This document shows positions 48,925-60,339 of a stretch of 64,000 bases of DNA, in pieces (the first letter of the stretch is position 1; every line of letters starts with the position of its first letter). The notes beneath the pieces are model-generated. The model was not told the origin of the DNA and did no database searches. It saw only the letters and a program-made list of their open reading frames with translations. Position numbers and translations under genes: made by a program. This DNA comes from Rhaphigaster nebulosa (lineage: Eukaryota > Arthropoda > Insecta > Hemiptera > Pentatomidae). The stretch lies in NCBI GenBank assembly GCA_948150685.1, contig OX411310.1, forward strand, positions 64,751,640 to 64,815,639, read 5' to 3'.

Positions 48925-49168
48925 GCCATGTCCACACAGCTCGATTTTCGAGGCAAGTTTTGATTCGACAGGGAAGGGTACCTGAGGCATGTGATGTCTA
49001 ATAATTATTTTATTAGAATACTGATTGAAAAATTATAAATAAACTCATTCACTGAATTATAGAATAATGAATAAATGGGCTATTAATTACCTTGTTTCTG
49101 AATAAAATTTTCCCAATTATAGTCGAATCAAAAGTTGCCTCGAAAGTCGAACAGTGTGGGTATATAGC
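48925..49168. mobile_element. MITE with about 45-bp terminal inverted repeats
   Basis: The left end GCCATGTCCACACAGCTCGA continues TTTTCGAGGCAAGTTTTGAT and TCGAC. The reverse complement of the right end reads GCTATATACCCACACTGTTC, then GACTTTCGAGGCAACTTTTG and ATTCGAC. They match over about 45 bp with scattered differences. The 244-bp body has no coding capacity; the 65-codon minus frame at 49049-49246 crosses its right edge. The target duplication is unclear, so the superfamily is undecided. Confidence 0.75.
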
Positions 49169-49292
49169 TTTTTGATGATGATTATCGTCAAGTTGTATCA
49201 CATTAAATGTAAATTTCGGGACTCGCATTAATAAAACATGATCCAATGAAATTCATTGTATTTTAAATGATTCTTTAACATGCCACGATCTT

Positions 49293-49382
49293 TTTATTCC
49301 TTGAATATAAACTTTCGGGTTCCTGCAAAATAAAACATTTTATTCCTTTCATATCCAAAGTATGGGGTTCCTGAAGGAATGC
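49293..49382. repeat. diverged tandem repeat, period about 45 bp
   Basis: TTTATTCCTTGAATATAAAC...GGGTTCCTG at 49293 recurs as TTTATTCCTTTCATATCCAA...GGGTTCCTG at 49338. Two units only. Confidence 0.5.
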
Positions 49383-50089
49383 GCTTCTGGAATTGCAAAA
49401 TTCTAGAAAGCATTTCTGAACCTACAGGATTTTTATATTATATATATATTTTTTTTTTTTTGGAAATATCTCGAGCTCACAAGTAGCTGATGGAGTGGTA
49501 AATAAGAACTAAAAAAAAAAGTGAAAATGGATAAATATTCCAAGACTCTTGAATTGTTCAGGAACCAAAATAAGGACATAAGGCTATAACCCGAAACATT
49601 GCAATGTCTTAACGGAAATTAGCTGAAAAATTAGTTCAATTATAAATTTAAATTCGGCACAGTATATGTATTCGATACTTTTCTTAGCTGTTATTTTTCA
49701 CACTCCATTCCTGAGGTGGGGATGTAAATTATACAATAATACACGAGCATTCTTATCGTATTTTTTAAAAAACTTAAAAATAGAAAAAAAAAATTGTTTT
49801 CAGCTTTTGATGGTTTGGAAATGTTAATTCTACATTTGGGAAACATGAGCGCCATTTCGTAGATAAGTGATATTTTTTTTTATGATGGTAGTTCTAACTA
49901 AACAGCATCGTCTTTTCAAATTCAATATGTTGTTCTTCATCTACAAATATTATCTTCAAAAAATGACATGGATCAACCAAAAACATTTTTCGTTACACAG
50001 CATTTCTATTTTAGATACGAATCAAAATTTAAAAGTATCAGTCGAGTTACATGTGGTGGACCAGGCTTATCCCATTCCTCCCGAAATGT
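49383..50089. other. no gene supported
   Basis: The 77-codon plus frame at 49867-50100 has no recognised motif and runs to the edge of the dispersed repeat. Confidence 0.4.
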
Positions 50090-50245
50090 TCGAAAAATAA
50101 TTTTCATACCCACCAAAATAATATTTGTATTTTGAATAATATTTTTTGTAATTTTAACAATAATTCTTTATACAATTTTCACGCTTATCCTTAAAACTTG
50201 CGCCAAATTTGGTGATTATTGGCATATAGATGATTATTAAAATTA
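50090..50245 (-). repeat. dispersed repeat, copy 2 (inverted relative to 44928-45058)
   Basis: Its reverse complement shares, in order, CACCAAATTTGGCGCAAGTT, TTAAGGATAAGCGTGAAAAT, ACAAAAAATATTATTCAAAA and GGGTATGAAAATTATTTTTC with the plus-strand copy at 44928-45058. Differences are spread evenly, so both are old copies of one family. Confidence 0.65.
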
Positions 50246-53200
50246 AAATCTGCCATCATTTTTAGTGTGAAAAAATTATACGGCTCATTTTCTTAATAAT
50301 AAAACACTTTTTTTTAATTTATTTGACCAAAAACCAATTATTTTTTAATTTGAATATTTTTTCTTTAATATACAGTAAAAAACAAATATTTTGCTGGAAA
50401 AACAATGTTGTTACAATTTTTCATACTTGAGATATAAAATAAAGCAGTTTTTATTTTGTTCTAAGCTCCTAGTGCCCATTGGGCTAAACGGTTAGATACG
50501 TTTCTACTTTAATTCAATTCAGAATCATCCAAAAAATATTGATCAAAATTGGCTACGGACGCACCATGCGTTACCCTTGTAAATACCAATAATACTATAA
50601 ATAAAATACGGATCAACAGACAAAGCAAATAAGTGTATAAAATATAAAAATTGAGTTAGGTATAGATGGGAAAGTTAGAAATTAATGTCTTAATATACCA
50701 AGATTATTATATTAAAAAAACACTGGATTGAGCCAATATTTTATTGGATGCAATTAATTTTCTATAAATAATGTCAGCTTAGTCTTTAGTGTTATAATGT
50801 CGTAAAGTTCATATAAATTATATTACTGGACGCCTTCATATCGGTTAATATCGTAAAAGGTGTAATTTAGAATGTTTTGGGAGAAAAACTACGATTAGAA
50901 GTTACAGAACGGAGAAACAGAGTAAGAGATGAGAATGGGTAAGAAATCAAGACAAACTGCGACAGCTGGCTCAACTCGGCTGTGTTAGATTAGGGCGAGC
51001 AAATCGGCACGATCCGTGAAAGAAGATGAACATCCACTCCTGCAAATATTTGGAGAAATGGTGGAAGTGATCACAGCAAACTATAGATTAATGGAGACAT
51101 ATTGAAGTGCATTTCTGCATTACAATTTGCAGATAGATTTTATCTAGACTTTTTCAATTGTTTACTCATGCAGCTGCACATTTATTATCACACTGTAGAG
51201 TGGGCCCAACGCTTGAGCTCTTACGAAAATCTTCTAAGGTTTTATAATATTAATTATAAAAATATTAATTTGGGGAGGGTTTGACAATTCCGTAACTCTA
51301 GTAATTACACATAAGGTTTCCCGGGAGTGAAGGGAGGGTAGTTATAATTAATTAAGTATGGCAGTAATTAATTACCTACCAGTTTTAAAGGTAAAAATTA
51401 TACTTCAAATATATTTATTTAGTTCAAGTTTTCAGTTCGGGTCCGACCTGGACAGGTTGACTTAAATTTAGTGTTGGACCAAGGAATAGATCTCAAATAA
51501 AGTAGGTTAAAAAAAATTATAAATAAATAACCAACTTCATGTTCAGATTCAGCGACCTAAAAAATCTTTATACGAAAATCTCTAAAAAAAAATAATAATA
51601 AAAAATTGAAATTTTTCTCTTTCACCGAAGAGAGTGAATTTGTTTGCACATTATCCTAGATCAATGCCAACCTTTTATTACGCGTACAGTTGGAAAGACG
51701 AATTTTCCCTTTTTCTGATGATAAGAATAATTTTTACGTTTGCTAAATTTGAAGGCTATAAAAATCCAATTAAAAATAATTAAATAATCATAAATGCATT
51801 GCGTTATAACTCAAATTCAAATTTATCTTGTGGAGCCCGATTGTATATTTTAGCATCTATTTGGTACCATAAAAATTTTAAGTTGATCCGTTGGATTTCA
51901 TAGGGGCTGTGAAAGATTTTCATGATTTTAGGAAACAATTGTGGTAGGGAGAATTTTTGGGATACAATTTTTTTTTTTCTTTTAAAACTGGTATATAAAG
52001 GTTTTTCGAGATGCTGAAAACAAATGTTACCTTCTTTTATACTTACATTTTTTTTTAACCTGTATGCATTACATGAAGCAACTATATGTTTTTTAGATTT
52101 TTCAGTGGCCTTAGATCAGTAAAATCATTCAAGTGTACTTTTTTCTTATTATACGTAAAAAACAAAAATCAAAAACAAACATGGGTATATGTTTTCTGTA
52201 TATGCAGAATAATAGGAATAAGAAATTATGAAAAAAATGTAATTTTTAAATCTGTTGTATTTTTATTTTCTCGGCTCCTCGGGCCCGTAGGAACGAACGC
52301 CGGAACACGTATCCAACGTAGAATCATTAAAAAGATTTAGTTAAAATTGACTATGCCTTTCTCCTCTGTGTCTTCTAAACCTAATATGTTATATTGTTTA
52401 CTACTGATTTACTATATCTATTTGGATTACCGATATAACTTAAGAGGCTGTTGATAAAAGATTTATTAGTGGTGCTCAGTTCTGAAAATGGCTGAATCTA
52501 TGAGATTTGTCGAAGCGCTAACAGGTTAGTTATTGTCTTCCAAATATAAACTAATTATAATTCTTTTCTCTTTTTATTTTTTTTTGCTCACAGTATTTAT
52601 TATTATGCATTTAAGTTATAGTAATACGGAAAATTCAGGAAGAATACAGAACATTTACAGCTTTATTCTTCTATATCCTCATCTTGTCTTCAATATAGTA
52701 TCTGACAAAAGAGCGAAAGAACGAATAAGGAGCTTTTTATTAATAAAGGTCATGGCAGGAAGGAGGTGATGACAGAAATAGTTATGCATTAGAGCTCGTT
52801 TGAGGTAAATGGTTTAATTAAGAGTGATGTTAGAATAGTTTATTAATTGTAATAAATTGCCAGTAAAATATTATTAAATTTATAAGGACTGTACATGATG
52901 TTTTTTATTTATTTTACGGGCCTGACCTTAAAGCCGCTTGTCGGAACTGGTTTTTAACCACCGCATTACACATACCTATTAAAATTCATATTATGCAATT
53001 AATAAAATTTACAAGTTATCGTTGAACTGTTTACAATAGCTATACTGTCCCAGTAAGAATAGTCTGCATTTTTGTTATTACGTGTTAAATAATTATGGTT
53101 CATAATGATATTTAACAATGTAACGCTATTGTTAAAGTATGAGAAGTTCGTAAATAAACTCCCAATTTACAAGTCGTAAATTATTTTTTTGTTTGTTTTA

Positions 53201-53717
53201 TTTTATCTTTGAGGATTCCCTTTGAGAGGATGTGCTTTATGTTCCTTATCTCCCCACAATTGACGCAAATGATAATTGAGTGATTAAGAAACCACAGGGA
53301 ATGATTTTTTTTCATTCTATATTTTCAGATCGAAATGTTTTAATTCTCAGGAATTTCTCCATCCTTTTTATTTTTATTTTTCCTTAGTTGAAAATATTTT
53401 TAAAACCGTCAGGCGGGGGACTTTCCTCTTGATTTTGCATCTCTTGATTAATGCACGACAATGACCAAGTTTAATTATGTAACTGTGCATATTTTACAAA
53501 TTTCAATATCGAAGATGCACATTATAATTTTCATGCTCTTCTTCATCATACAGTTCTTTATGGTTAAATAAATATTTAAAGATGACAAAAATAACATTTT
53601 TCAACAGTTAAAAATATCGGCAACCAGAAAAACTCTTAGTAAACTAGATTAAATAAATGCATAAACAATTTAATTAACATATCTGTCAATTTATACTGGA
53701 AGGCTGCCACTATATCG
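50246..53717. other. AT-rich unique DNA, no gene supported
   Basis: Patches at about 50880-51060 and 52270-52330 (CTCGGGCCCGTAGGAACGAA) are less AT-rich. Frames at 51102, 52086 and 52533 have no motif. Nothing else was recognised. Confidence 0.4.
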
Positions 53718-53984
53718 TTGGAAAATCCATTCCATCTAGATACCCTCATTCCCCTGTTACAAGCCTCCAGGGTACTACCCAATCCAACTCGTTCGAGAGT
53801 GCTTCGTCATCAGCAATTTCGCCTACCTCCAGACCCTGAAGCTATGTACAACTTACATTATATTGGGCAGGTGTTCATTCTACCACCTGAGTCATACCAA
53901 CACCTCTATATTTGTGAGCTGTCGAAAACAATCTATGGATTCATTTCATGTAATATGATAGGAAAAAATGTTACTAAATGGTAA
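53718..53984 (+). other. 88-codon coding-like frame, unrecognised
   Basis: The frame includes DTLIPLLQASRVLPNPTRSR and RLPPDPEAMYNLHYIGQVFI. Its composition is balanced and less AT-rich than the flanks, so it may derive from an exon or a transposon. I cannot name a family. There is no supporting splice or initiation context. Confidence 0.25.
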
Positions 53985-54075
53985 CACCTATGATACTAAA
54001 AAGTTTGAAATTATTGCTAAATATTGTAGTGACGATTGTATCTAATTAAAGATATTCTTTTCTGGTTTCATTCTT

Positions 54076-54161
54076 TGTAGAACCACAACAGGAAGTATTG
54101 TATTGGATCGGAGGAAATTGTAGAACCACAACAGGAAGTATTGTATTGGATCGGAGGGAAT
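54076..54161. repeat. 43-bp tandem duplication (two copies)
   Basis: Units 54076-54118 and 54119-54161 begin TGTAGAACCACAACAGGAAG and differ at a single base (GGAGGAAAT versus GGAGGGAAT). The duplication is recent. Confidence 0.95.
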
Positions 54162-54804
54162 CAATTAAAACATTTTAGCTCTTGTTACTAACTTGGTTCT
54201 ATCTCACTGTCTGTGAACTGGTAATAATTCATTTTCACATGTTTCTTATTTTTCCCACAATATCTTTTTTTATAACAGGAAGATATTTCAAACATTATTT
54301 TAAAAAAAAAAATCAGTTTTATGTTATAAAAAGTTCTCATAATTAGAATATAAATGATTATAATTTTTTAAAATTTATTTATTTACTTTGTATTAAGAAT
54401 ATAGCAATCTGACCTCCAAATTTCAATTACGTTATTAGTTGAAAACTGTACATAGCTAAACATGTTGATGTATCGCGACACTTATGCCCATCTTCAGAAC
54501 TGAAACAAAAAAATGATTTAAGGATATTCCTCTTGTCAAGTATAACATCATTATATGATTTAAATTGGTAGACAAATTAAAAACAGTTAACAGTATTTTA
54601 TACAGTTGCTATTAGTGCAACTTTATCATTCAGATGTGACAATATTATATTCTTAATTAACATGTATGAACTCCCTTCAAAACTGAACAAAATTATTTTT
54701 TATCATTTATTATATCTTCTTTCTCTCTCTTTTTTTAAAGATCCTAGGAATTTTTATCGGATTTAGTTCACAATTCTTCATGTTTCGATAAACAAGACTT
54801 TTTT
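54162..54804. other. AT-rich, no gene supported
   Basis: Contains a partial hammerhead-like box near 54475-54510 (see rejected items). Otherwise nothing is recognised. Confidence 0.4.
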
Positions 54805-55130
54805 AAAGGAGGCGCTAAATATTATATTAAGCCAAAGAAGCAAGATTGGGCTGTTAATAAGTGAAGATATGACGAAGTATATGAGAATGTCAATGGATCC
54901 AAACAGAAGAGCTTTTAATGGCCTCTTTCTTAATAATTCTAATTTTAAAAGGGTCACGAATTTACATATCTTGGCCCCTCAGTAAATAACGAAAATAAAA
55001 TTAAGCCAGAAATTGAAAGAAGAATCATGCTAGGGAACAGTGTATATTTTGCAAACTTAAAATTATTCCGTTCACAACTGTTGTCCAGAAAAACCAAAAT
55101 CAAATTATATATAATTCTGGTTGTCCCGTA
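54805..55130 (+). pseudogene. RTE-like post-RT fragment, plus strand
   Basis: The plus strand reads KEALNIILSQRSKIGLLISE, then DMTKYMRMSM, then after a shift EFTYLGPSVNNENKIKPEIE and RRIMLGNSVYFANLKLFRSQ. It ends LLSRKTKIKLYIILV. These are the x-GL-x-I-N-x-x-KTKYM, F-xYLG and LLSRKTKxxLYK blocks of the RTE-like family. The fragment stops abruptly where a second, oppositely oriented fragment begins. Confidence 0.8.
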
Positions 55131-55137
55131 GTTAGTC

Positions 55138-55565
55138 TGCTGGACACTCCGACCATCCTCAAGTCCTCAGCCACCGAGTCTTTCCATCTTCGGTCTTCCG
55201 CGCGGTCTGACTCCATCCGGGGTTCCATAATATAATTGCCTGGCTGCTCTACCACCACTCATCCTTATTACGTGTCCCAACTATTTGGAGCCCTGAATTC
55301 GCACGAAATGGAAAGCTCGGAGATCATCGTATAAGACGTAGATCTCTTTGTTCATTCTCAAGCAGTACGAAACATTATCCCTGATAGGCCCCACGATGCG
55401 CCTCAACACTTTTCTCTCAAACCTATCAATCTTTTCAGCCAGGATCTTGGGTAGGGTCCAGATTCCACAGGCATAGGTCAAGACGGATCGTATGATTGTT
55501 TTGTACAGAGTCATTTTGGTACCCCGACTTAGCAGTTTACTACGGAGGAAAGTTCTTAGGGCAAA
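55138..55565 (-). pseudogene. RTE-like post-RT and C-terminal fragment, minus strand
   Basis: The minus strand reads LRTFLRSKLLSRGTKMTLYK, then TIIRSVLTYACGIWTLPK, then IDRFERKVLRRIVGPIRDNV. It continues LGHVIRMSGGRAARQLYYGT and RPRGRPKMERLG in another frame, and ends in a trace of WKDSVAEDLRMVGVS. It covers the part just downstream of the plus-strand fragment at 54805-55130, with about 15 residues represented in both (LFRSQLLSRKTKIKLY versus LRSKLLSRGTKMTLY). The differences show two separate copies joined tail to tail. Confidence 0.8.
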
Positions 55566-56459
55566 ACAAATGCAAATATTACAATTATCATAGTAAAATA
55601 AATTCTCAGGAGTCTCGAGAATCGAATGACTTAGTTCGAGAGGCAGCGACTATTGTATCGGAGAGATGTAATATTAGCATAATTACAGAAATATTATAAA
55701 TGATGTATATGTAAAAAAATATTACCATTACTTCTATGGTTGTTCTGTTTTATTATGTTATCTATTCTGTTGTTCTCTTTTATTGTGTTCTGTACTGGAA
55801 GGAGAGAACAGATTTTCCAAACAGGAAAACTATATGACCAGCGATGGCATAGCTACCTCAATGAAGCTTACAAATGAACCGATATAATGAAATAGCAATT
55901 TCGCTAATAAAGTGGGAATTAGCAATGTCCCGTCCCGATCGCCCTGGCAACGTCCCGGGCACGGGGAAGAAAAATCGATATAAATGGGAAGGTTGGCAGC
56001 AGTAGCAGGAGTGCCCCCTGGTAATTGGCTAATGGCTCCCCTTCTTCGGGACTTCCTATTGCCGCCGGGTAGTGACCGGTTGTGTCGCAAAACAACACCA
56101 TTATTCCAAATTGAGGAATTGTCATAACTAAAGTATGGTGACCCTCAAAAGTGTTTTTAAAACATATTCTCCTCACCTCGTCTGATATGTGGAGGATTGG
56201 CATGCATATTGTCAACTATCCAAAGCGAACTTCTCTACCAAGTCATTGAAGCCAATACGATTCTAATTTTTCTATAACTGCTCCACCATATTTTGCTTAA
56301 AATAACCCCAACAGACCATAGTTTTATCATCTCTGTACAGTCAGAATACATGTTTGTAATTTTAATTATTATATTAATTAATTTAATTAATAATTAAGAT
56401 TTCTTCCTCAAATCTTCTATCTGTTTATTTAAAAATTTATCACATCATTTTTCGACGTA
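55566..56459. other. no gene; GC-richer island at 55915-56110
   Basis: The island includes CCCGTCCCGATCGCCCTGGC and GCAGCAGTAGCAGGAGTGCC. Two overlapping minus frames span it without a recognised domain. The flanks are AT-rich. Confidence 0.35.
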
Positions 56460-56860
56460 TAACGAGAGCTGGTACAGGAGTGGGACACTTGCTCCAAGCT
56501 TTACTGAGGGCACCCTCACGCTGCATAGCGGTAAAAGAGGATCGGAGTATGATGATGATAATTTTTCGACGTTTCAGAAGAATACTTGGTGCTGTTGTTA
56601 CAAAAAGGGTTACATTGTAAATCTTTAGATGAACTTAGACTACGTCTTTATCATCATACAAAGAATAAAGAGATTGAAGATTTGCCGCCTATAACTGGAA
56701 GAGCTAAGGACCATTTGTTGAGATCGTATTTCTCAGCGACGCTGCAGCTATTGATGATGTGGTTGTTGGCATAGTTCGATGCGAATTTGGTTTTGCAGTG
56801 ATAGAAGAGGAGTTGGTACTAAAAAAGAGCTTACAGAAATATCCTATAGATCTGTAGGAT
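56460..56860 (+). pseudogene. possible transposon-derived frame with LPP motif
   Basis: The frame at 56586-56774 reads LHCKSLDELRLRLYHHTKNK, then EIEDLPPITGRAKDHLLRSY and FSATLQ. After a shift it gives DDVVVGIVRCEFGFAVIEEE and LVLKKSLQKYPIDL. Many uncharacterised insect repeat-derived proteins carry an LxxLRxxLY then LPPTxxxxxxHxxRxxYQ pattern, which this resembles; I rely on memory for that. Upstream, TTTTTCGACGTTTCAGAAGA at 56562 resembles the Penelope-type termini. Identity is tentative. Confidence 0.35.
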
Positions 56861-57580
56861 ATTCTGTATTAATGATATGTATATATGTAATAACAGAAAA
56901 TAATAAAAAAAATAAAAGCCAATTATTTTTTTTATTTTTATTTACTTTTAATGACATATAGAACAAAGACTAACCAACAAGTGCAGGGACAATACGTAAT
57001 CTCGTAGCGAGGTTGCCAACGAAGGGTTGCCACTTGCAGCTATCTCCAAAACATTAAAAATAATAATTAATACCTCAAAATAACATACTTTCAGTGTTTG
57101 CATACCTTAATTGGACCAAATACTCCTTCCATTTGACCAGTAAAAAAGAAATAAGTATTAAAAGTTTAAGTTTCATTCAAATCAATCAAATATTAACATT
57201 GTATAAAGTAATAGAAAATTAATAAAAATCAATTTAATTTTTTTTAATTGCTGTTTATTTATAGTTACATTTAAAACACAGCTCTGTTCACCCTATAAAT
57301 ATTAATTAAAATAAACTGACTCAATTTTCATGAAATCCGATTAAATATTAACAAAGATATGAGCAGTTCTGTGATCGAGTGACAGCCAGCTTAATGACGC
57401 CACAGCTAGAAATACCTGGTGCCGTATGTCCAGCCAAGTCCAAAATATTTATAAGTACACCAACTTAACATTCCTAAAAAAAATTCTCACTACTCAAATT
57501 TTCCTACATGACTGAAGTCAGGCCCTGGATTATAAAGTGGAGCTCCTAATTGAGGTGGAGTTAGATCGTAGCGGTTAAGT
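56861..57580. other. no gene supported
   Basis: AT-rich; ATCAAATATTAACATTG and GATTAAATATTAACAAAG form a loose repeat (about 57187 and 57341). Nothing else. Confidence 0.35.
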
Positions 57581-57990
57581 GCTGACCAACGTTTCAGAAG
57601 TATCTCATTCCTTGTATAACCGTTGGTCAATTAATACCATTCAATAATGAGCCAAAATCCTTTATGTGTTGTATTTCTATAGGTTTTTCCGTTTATATAT
57701 GATTGATATTGTTTCAATCAAATAAAACTTTAAATCATATATATTGTTTCATCAAAATTGTTTATTTTTATTCATTATTACATATAGGTATATATTTTTC
57801 ATTATTATGTTGTTGTTGTTTTTGTTCCTTATTTGTTATTGTTAATTTCATAAATATTTGTGTTTCAACTTTCTTCTTATAATTATTTTATTTTAGTTAC
57901 TTTCTATCAGCCGTTTTTCATATCTACTTTGTAGCCCTACAGATTGCCTACGAAACGTCGGCTGTCGGAATAAATAAAACAAAAACATTA
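57581..57990. mobile_element. possible inverted pair of Penelope-type ends
   Basis: CCAACGTTTCAGAAGTATC at 57588 faces the complementary-type CTACGAAACGTCGGCTGTCG at 57948. Only the GAAACGT box-2 half of the hammerhead is recognisable in either, and stem II is not formed. Arm similarity beyond the box is weak. The arrangement mirrors the pairs at 10370 and 17796. Confidence 0.3.
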
Positions 57991-59599
57991 TTTTGTTTTA
58001 ATATTGACGAACCATGTCTAACCCCCAACCAAAAATAAACATTATAAATCATCAGTAGTCTAGCATCCATGACTTTTAAAAATAATATTAATTTCAAAAA
58101 TATTGAAAGAGAAGAAATAAAACAACAGTCACTTTTTAATTTGTAAAATTATGACATTCAAACATACCTTAATATAAAAAATTGATTAATAATATGTTCA
58201 AGCATTTGAAAAAATTAAAAATAAAAATAAGTAGGTATTTATGAAATAAAATCGTAGTTTTAAAAACTAGCAACTGACTGAATACACAGACAGAAAGGAA
58301 AAGAAGAGATTATATAAATGAGATTAATTATAATATAATGATATATTAATTATAAAATCATATAATAATATTATAATATAATTATAATAATATAATATAA
58401 TAATTATAATATGAAGAATAATGATATATAAATGAGAATAATTTGAAATATGAGAATAATTACACGAACATCATAAGAATTATTAACCAGATAGGTATGT
58501 TTATATTTTAAGTTTCAAGAAAATAGAAAATATCTGAACCTGTCAATAGTTTTCCCTAAGTCATGGAGAATAATAATACGCATTGTGGAAAACAAACCTA
58601 TAATAAATAAAATAAAACTGGATCTCGAAAAGCCATTGAAAGGACTTTGCTTAAACTTTTAAAATAATGGTTTTGGGCCACAGAAATCGATTGGCGGGCC
58701 ATTCTCAAATAAACCGCCACTTTGAATGTCCTCAGGTTTCTAGAAACTTGGTATTTTGGCTCAATCAGCATCACTTTGTCTCAAAGAAGAGTTTTGAGAC
58801 CTTTGATGTATCAAAACGGTTAAAAATAGTTAGTCTGTAAAAAAATTTCAAGTGAAAAGTTAACGAGAGTTACATTCTGTCCGAAATGAATTTTTCAAAA
58901 ATTTTTACTTAATATTTTAAATCAAAAAAGCATATTATGATTTCTTTAAATCCATCGCACAACGGCAGCTAGTCCTGCTAGAGAATAACGAAACGAAAAC
59001 TTGGAAAAAATCAAGAAAAAAATGTATGATGCATAACTATTGACATAGAAGAGTTTTCTATTTTTAAAAGTAAGTACCAATAAAATCGTAAAATTCGGCA
59101 AATCGTTAACACTGATTCTATTTACATAGGGCAAATGGCTAGTCCATCCATGAACGTAAATATTTCTTCTTCCTTTTTCCAGAATTCGAAAGTGACACTT
59201 CATTTGAGAATGTAATTATTTACTCCCAGGAAAACAATTGTTTAGTAAAAAAACAAAAAAAAATACAAATTTTGAAATCAACATTTACTATTAATACGTT
59301 GTAAATGTAATGTGATATTTTGAAATCTATATTGCATAGATATTGTCGTATATTTAATAAATGGTATTAAAATTATTGTTAAGTACACTTCTGAACAACA
59401 TACAAATATCGTATTTTTTAGTTAATTAAGTATAAAGTAAATTAAGTGATTAAATACAATAATTTTCAGACCCCTAGGTATTTTTGCGATTATAAGAATT
59501 ATACAATTATAAAATAATCTTTATAAAGACGTTTCTTCATTTTTTTAATTTAAATATCTAACTAAAAAAAAAAAAGATAATTTGTTTTGAAATGGTCCG
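57991..59599. other. AT-rich, no gene supported
   Basis: An imperfect palindromic ATAATATAAT-type tract lies at 58325-58440. The 85-codon minus frame at 58946-59203 has no motif. Confidence 0.4.
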
Positions 59600-59960
59600 A
59601 AAGATTGGTGATGATTAATCGTACCGCGCCAGGAACACAACAGGTACAAAGACGACAGGTACAGGCGAGACAGGGCGGAGGCTGGGGGCCCGTACCCCTC
59701 TCACACACTCTCTCTCTCTCTCCCTCTAATAATAGACTGGAAAAGAAAGCGGACTACCGCCCTTTATCTCAGTTTAATTTCCTCGACGTAAATAGGGAGG
59801 GGGGAGACCGCCAGTATTTTATATACTGTAATGGGATTGGCCGTTGAGGATCGATAACCTACTGTGTACGGGGCAGCTCGTGTCGGCTTCTGAACTGCAA
59901 GCTCGCTGGGTAATATAAAGCTCCCTAAACGTCATGGATCCGCAACCAGTTCACTAATGC
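59600..59960. other. GC-richer unique island with (CT)n
   Basis: About 360 bp, the most sustained GC-rich stretch in the window. It starts near CCGCGCCAGGAACACAACAG, passes a CTCTCTCTCTC run (59703-59727) and includes GGAGGGGGGAGACCGCCAG and GGGGCAGCTCGTGTCGGC. An 86-codon plus frame (59587-59847) has no recognised domain. A promoter, first exon or conserved non-coding element would each fit, and the sequence alone does not decide. Confidence 0.35.
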
Positions 59961-60339
59961 TACCTCGAGAATAATTAAAATAAACTATGACACCGACAAT
60001 GCGATACTCAAGGATACAAAACGCAGATGTTGTTAACTCTGTTATCCAGATATGTTATATTCGTGAATTACTTTATAAAATCCTGAATTTGAATCGAGAT
60101 TATTAATTGCAGAAGTTTTAGTTTCGAATGTATAATGTTAAGAACGCAGACAAAGGCCACTTAAGCAAAAAATGCTATTTGAGAAATACGCATTTGAAAA
60201 TTTTAGTCTATTGCCATTTTTCTATTTTGTCATCACTATCGAAATTATTATCTTACTATCTCGTAACAATATCTTATTGTAATTTATGATTTCACTGTAA
60301 GAAACGCAATTACAAAAAAAATTTAGGATGCCCTGTTTG
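59961..60339. other. no gene supported
   Basis: AT-rich unique DNA. Confidence 0.4.

Noticed and set aside
54470..54512. Hammerhead motif on the minus strand
   Set aside because: CTGAAGA is present, but the expected GAAAC box reads GCGATAC and no stem II of the right length forms. At most it is a distant relic.
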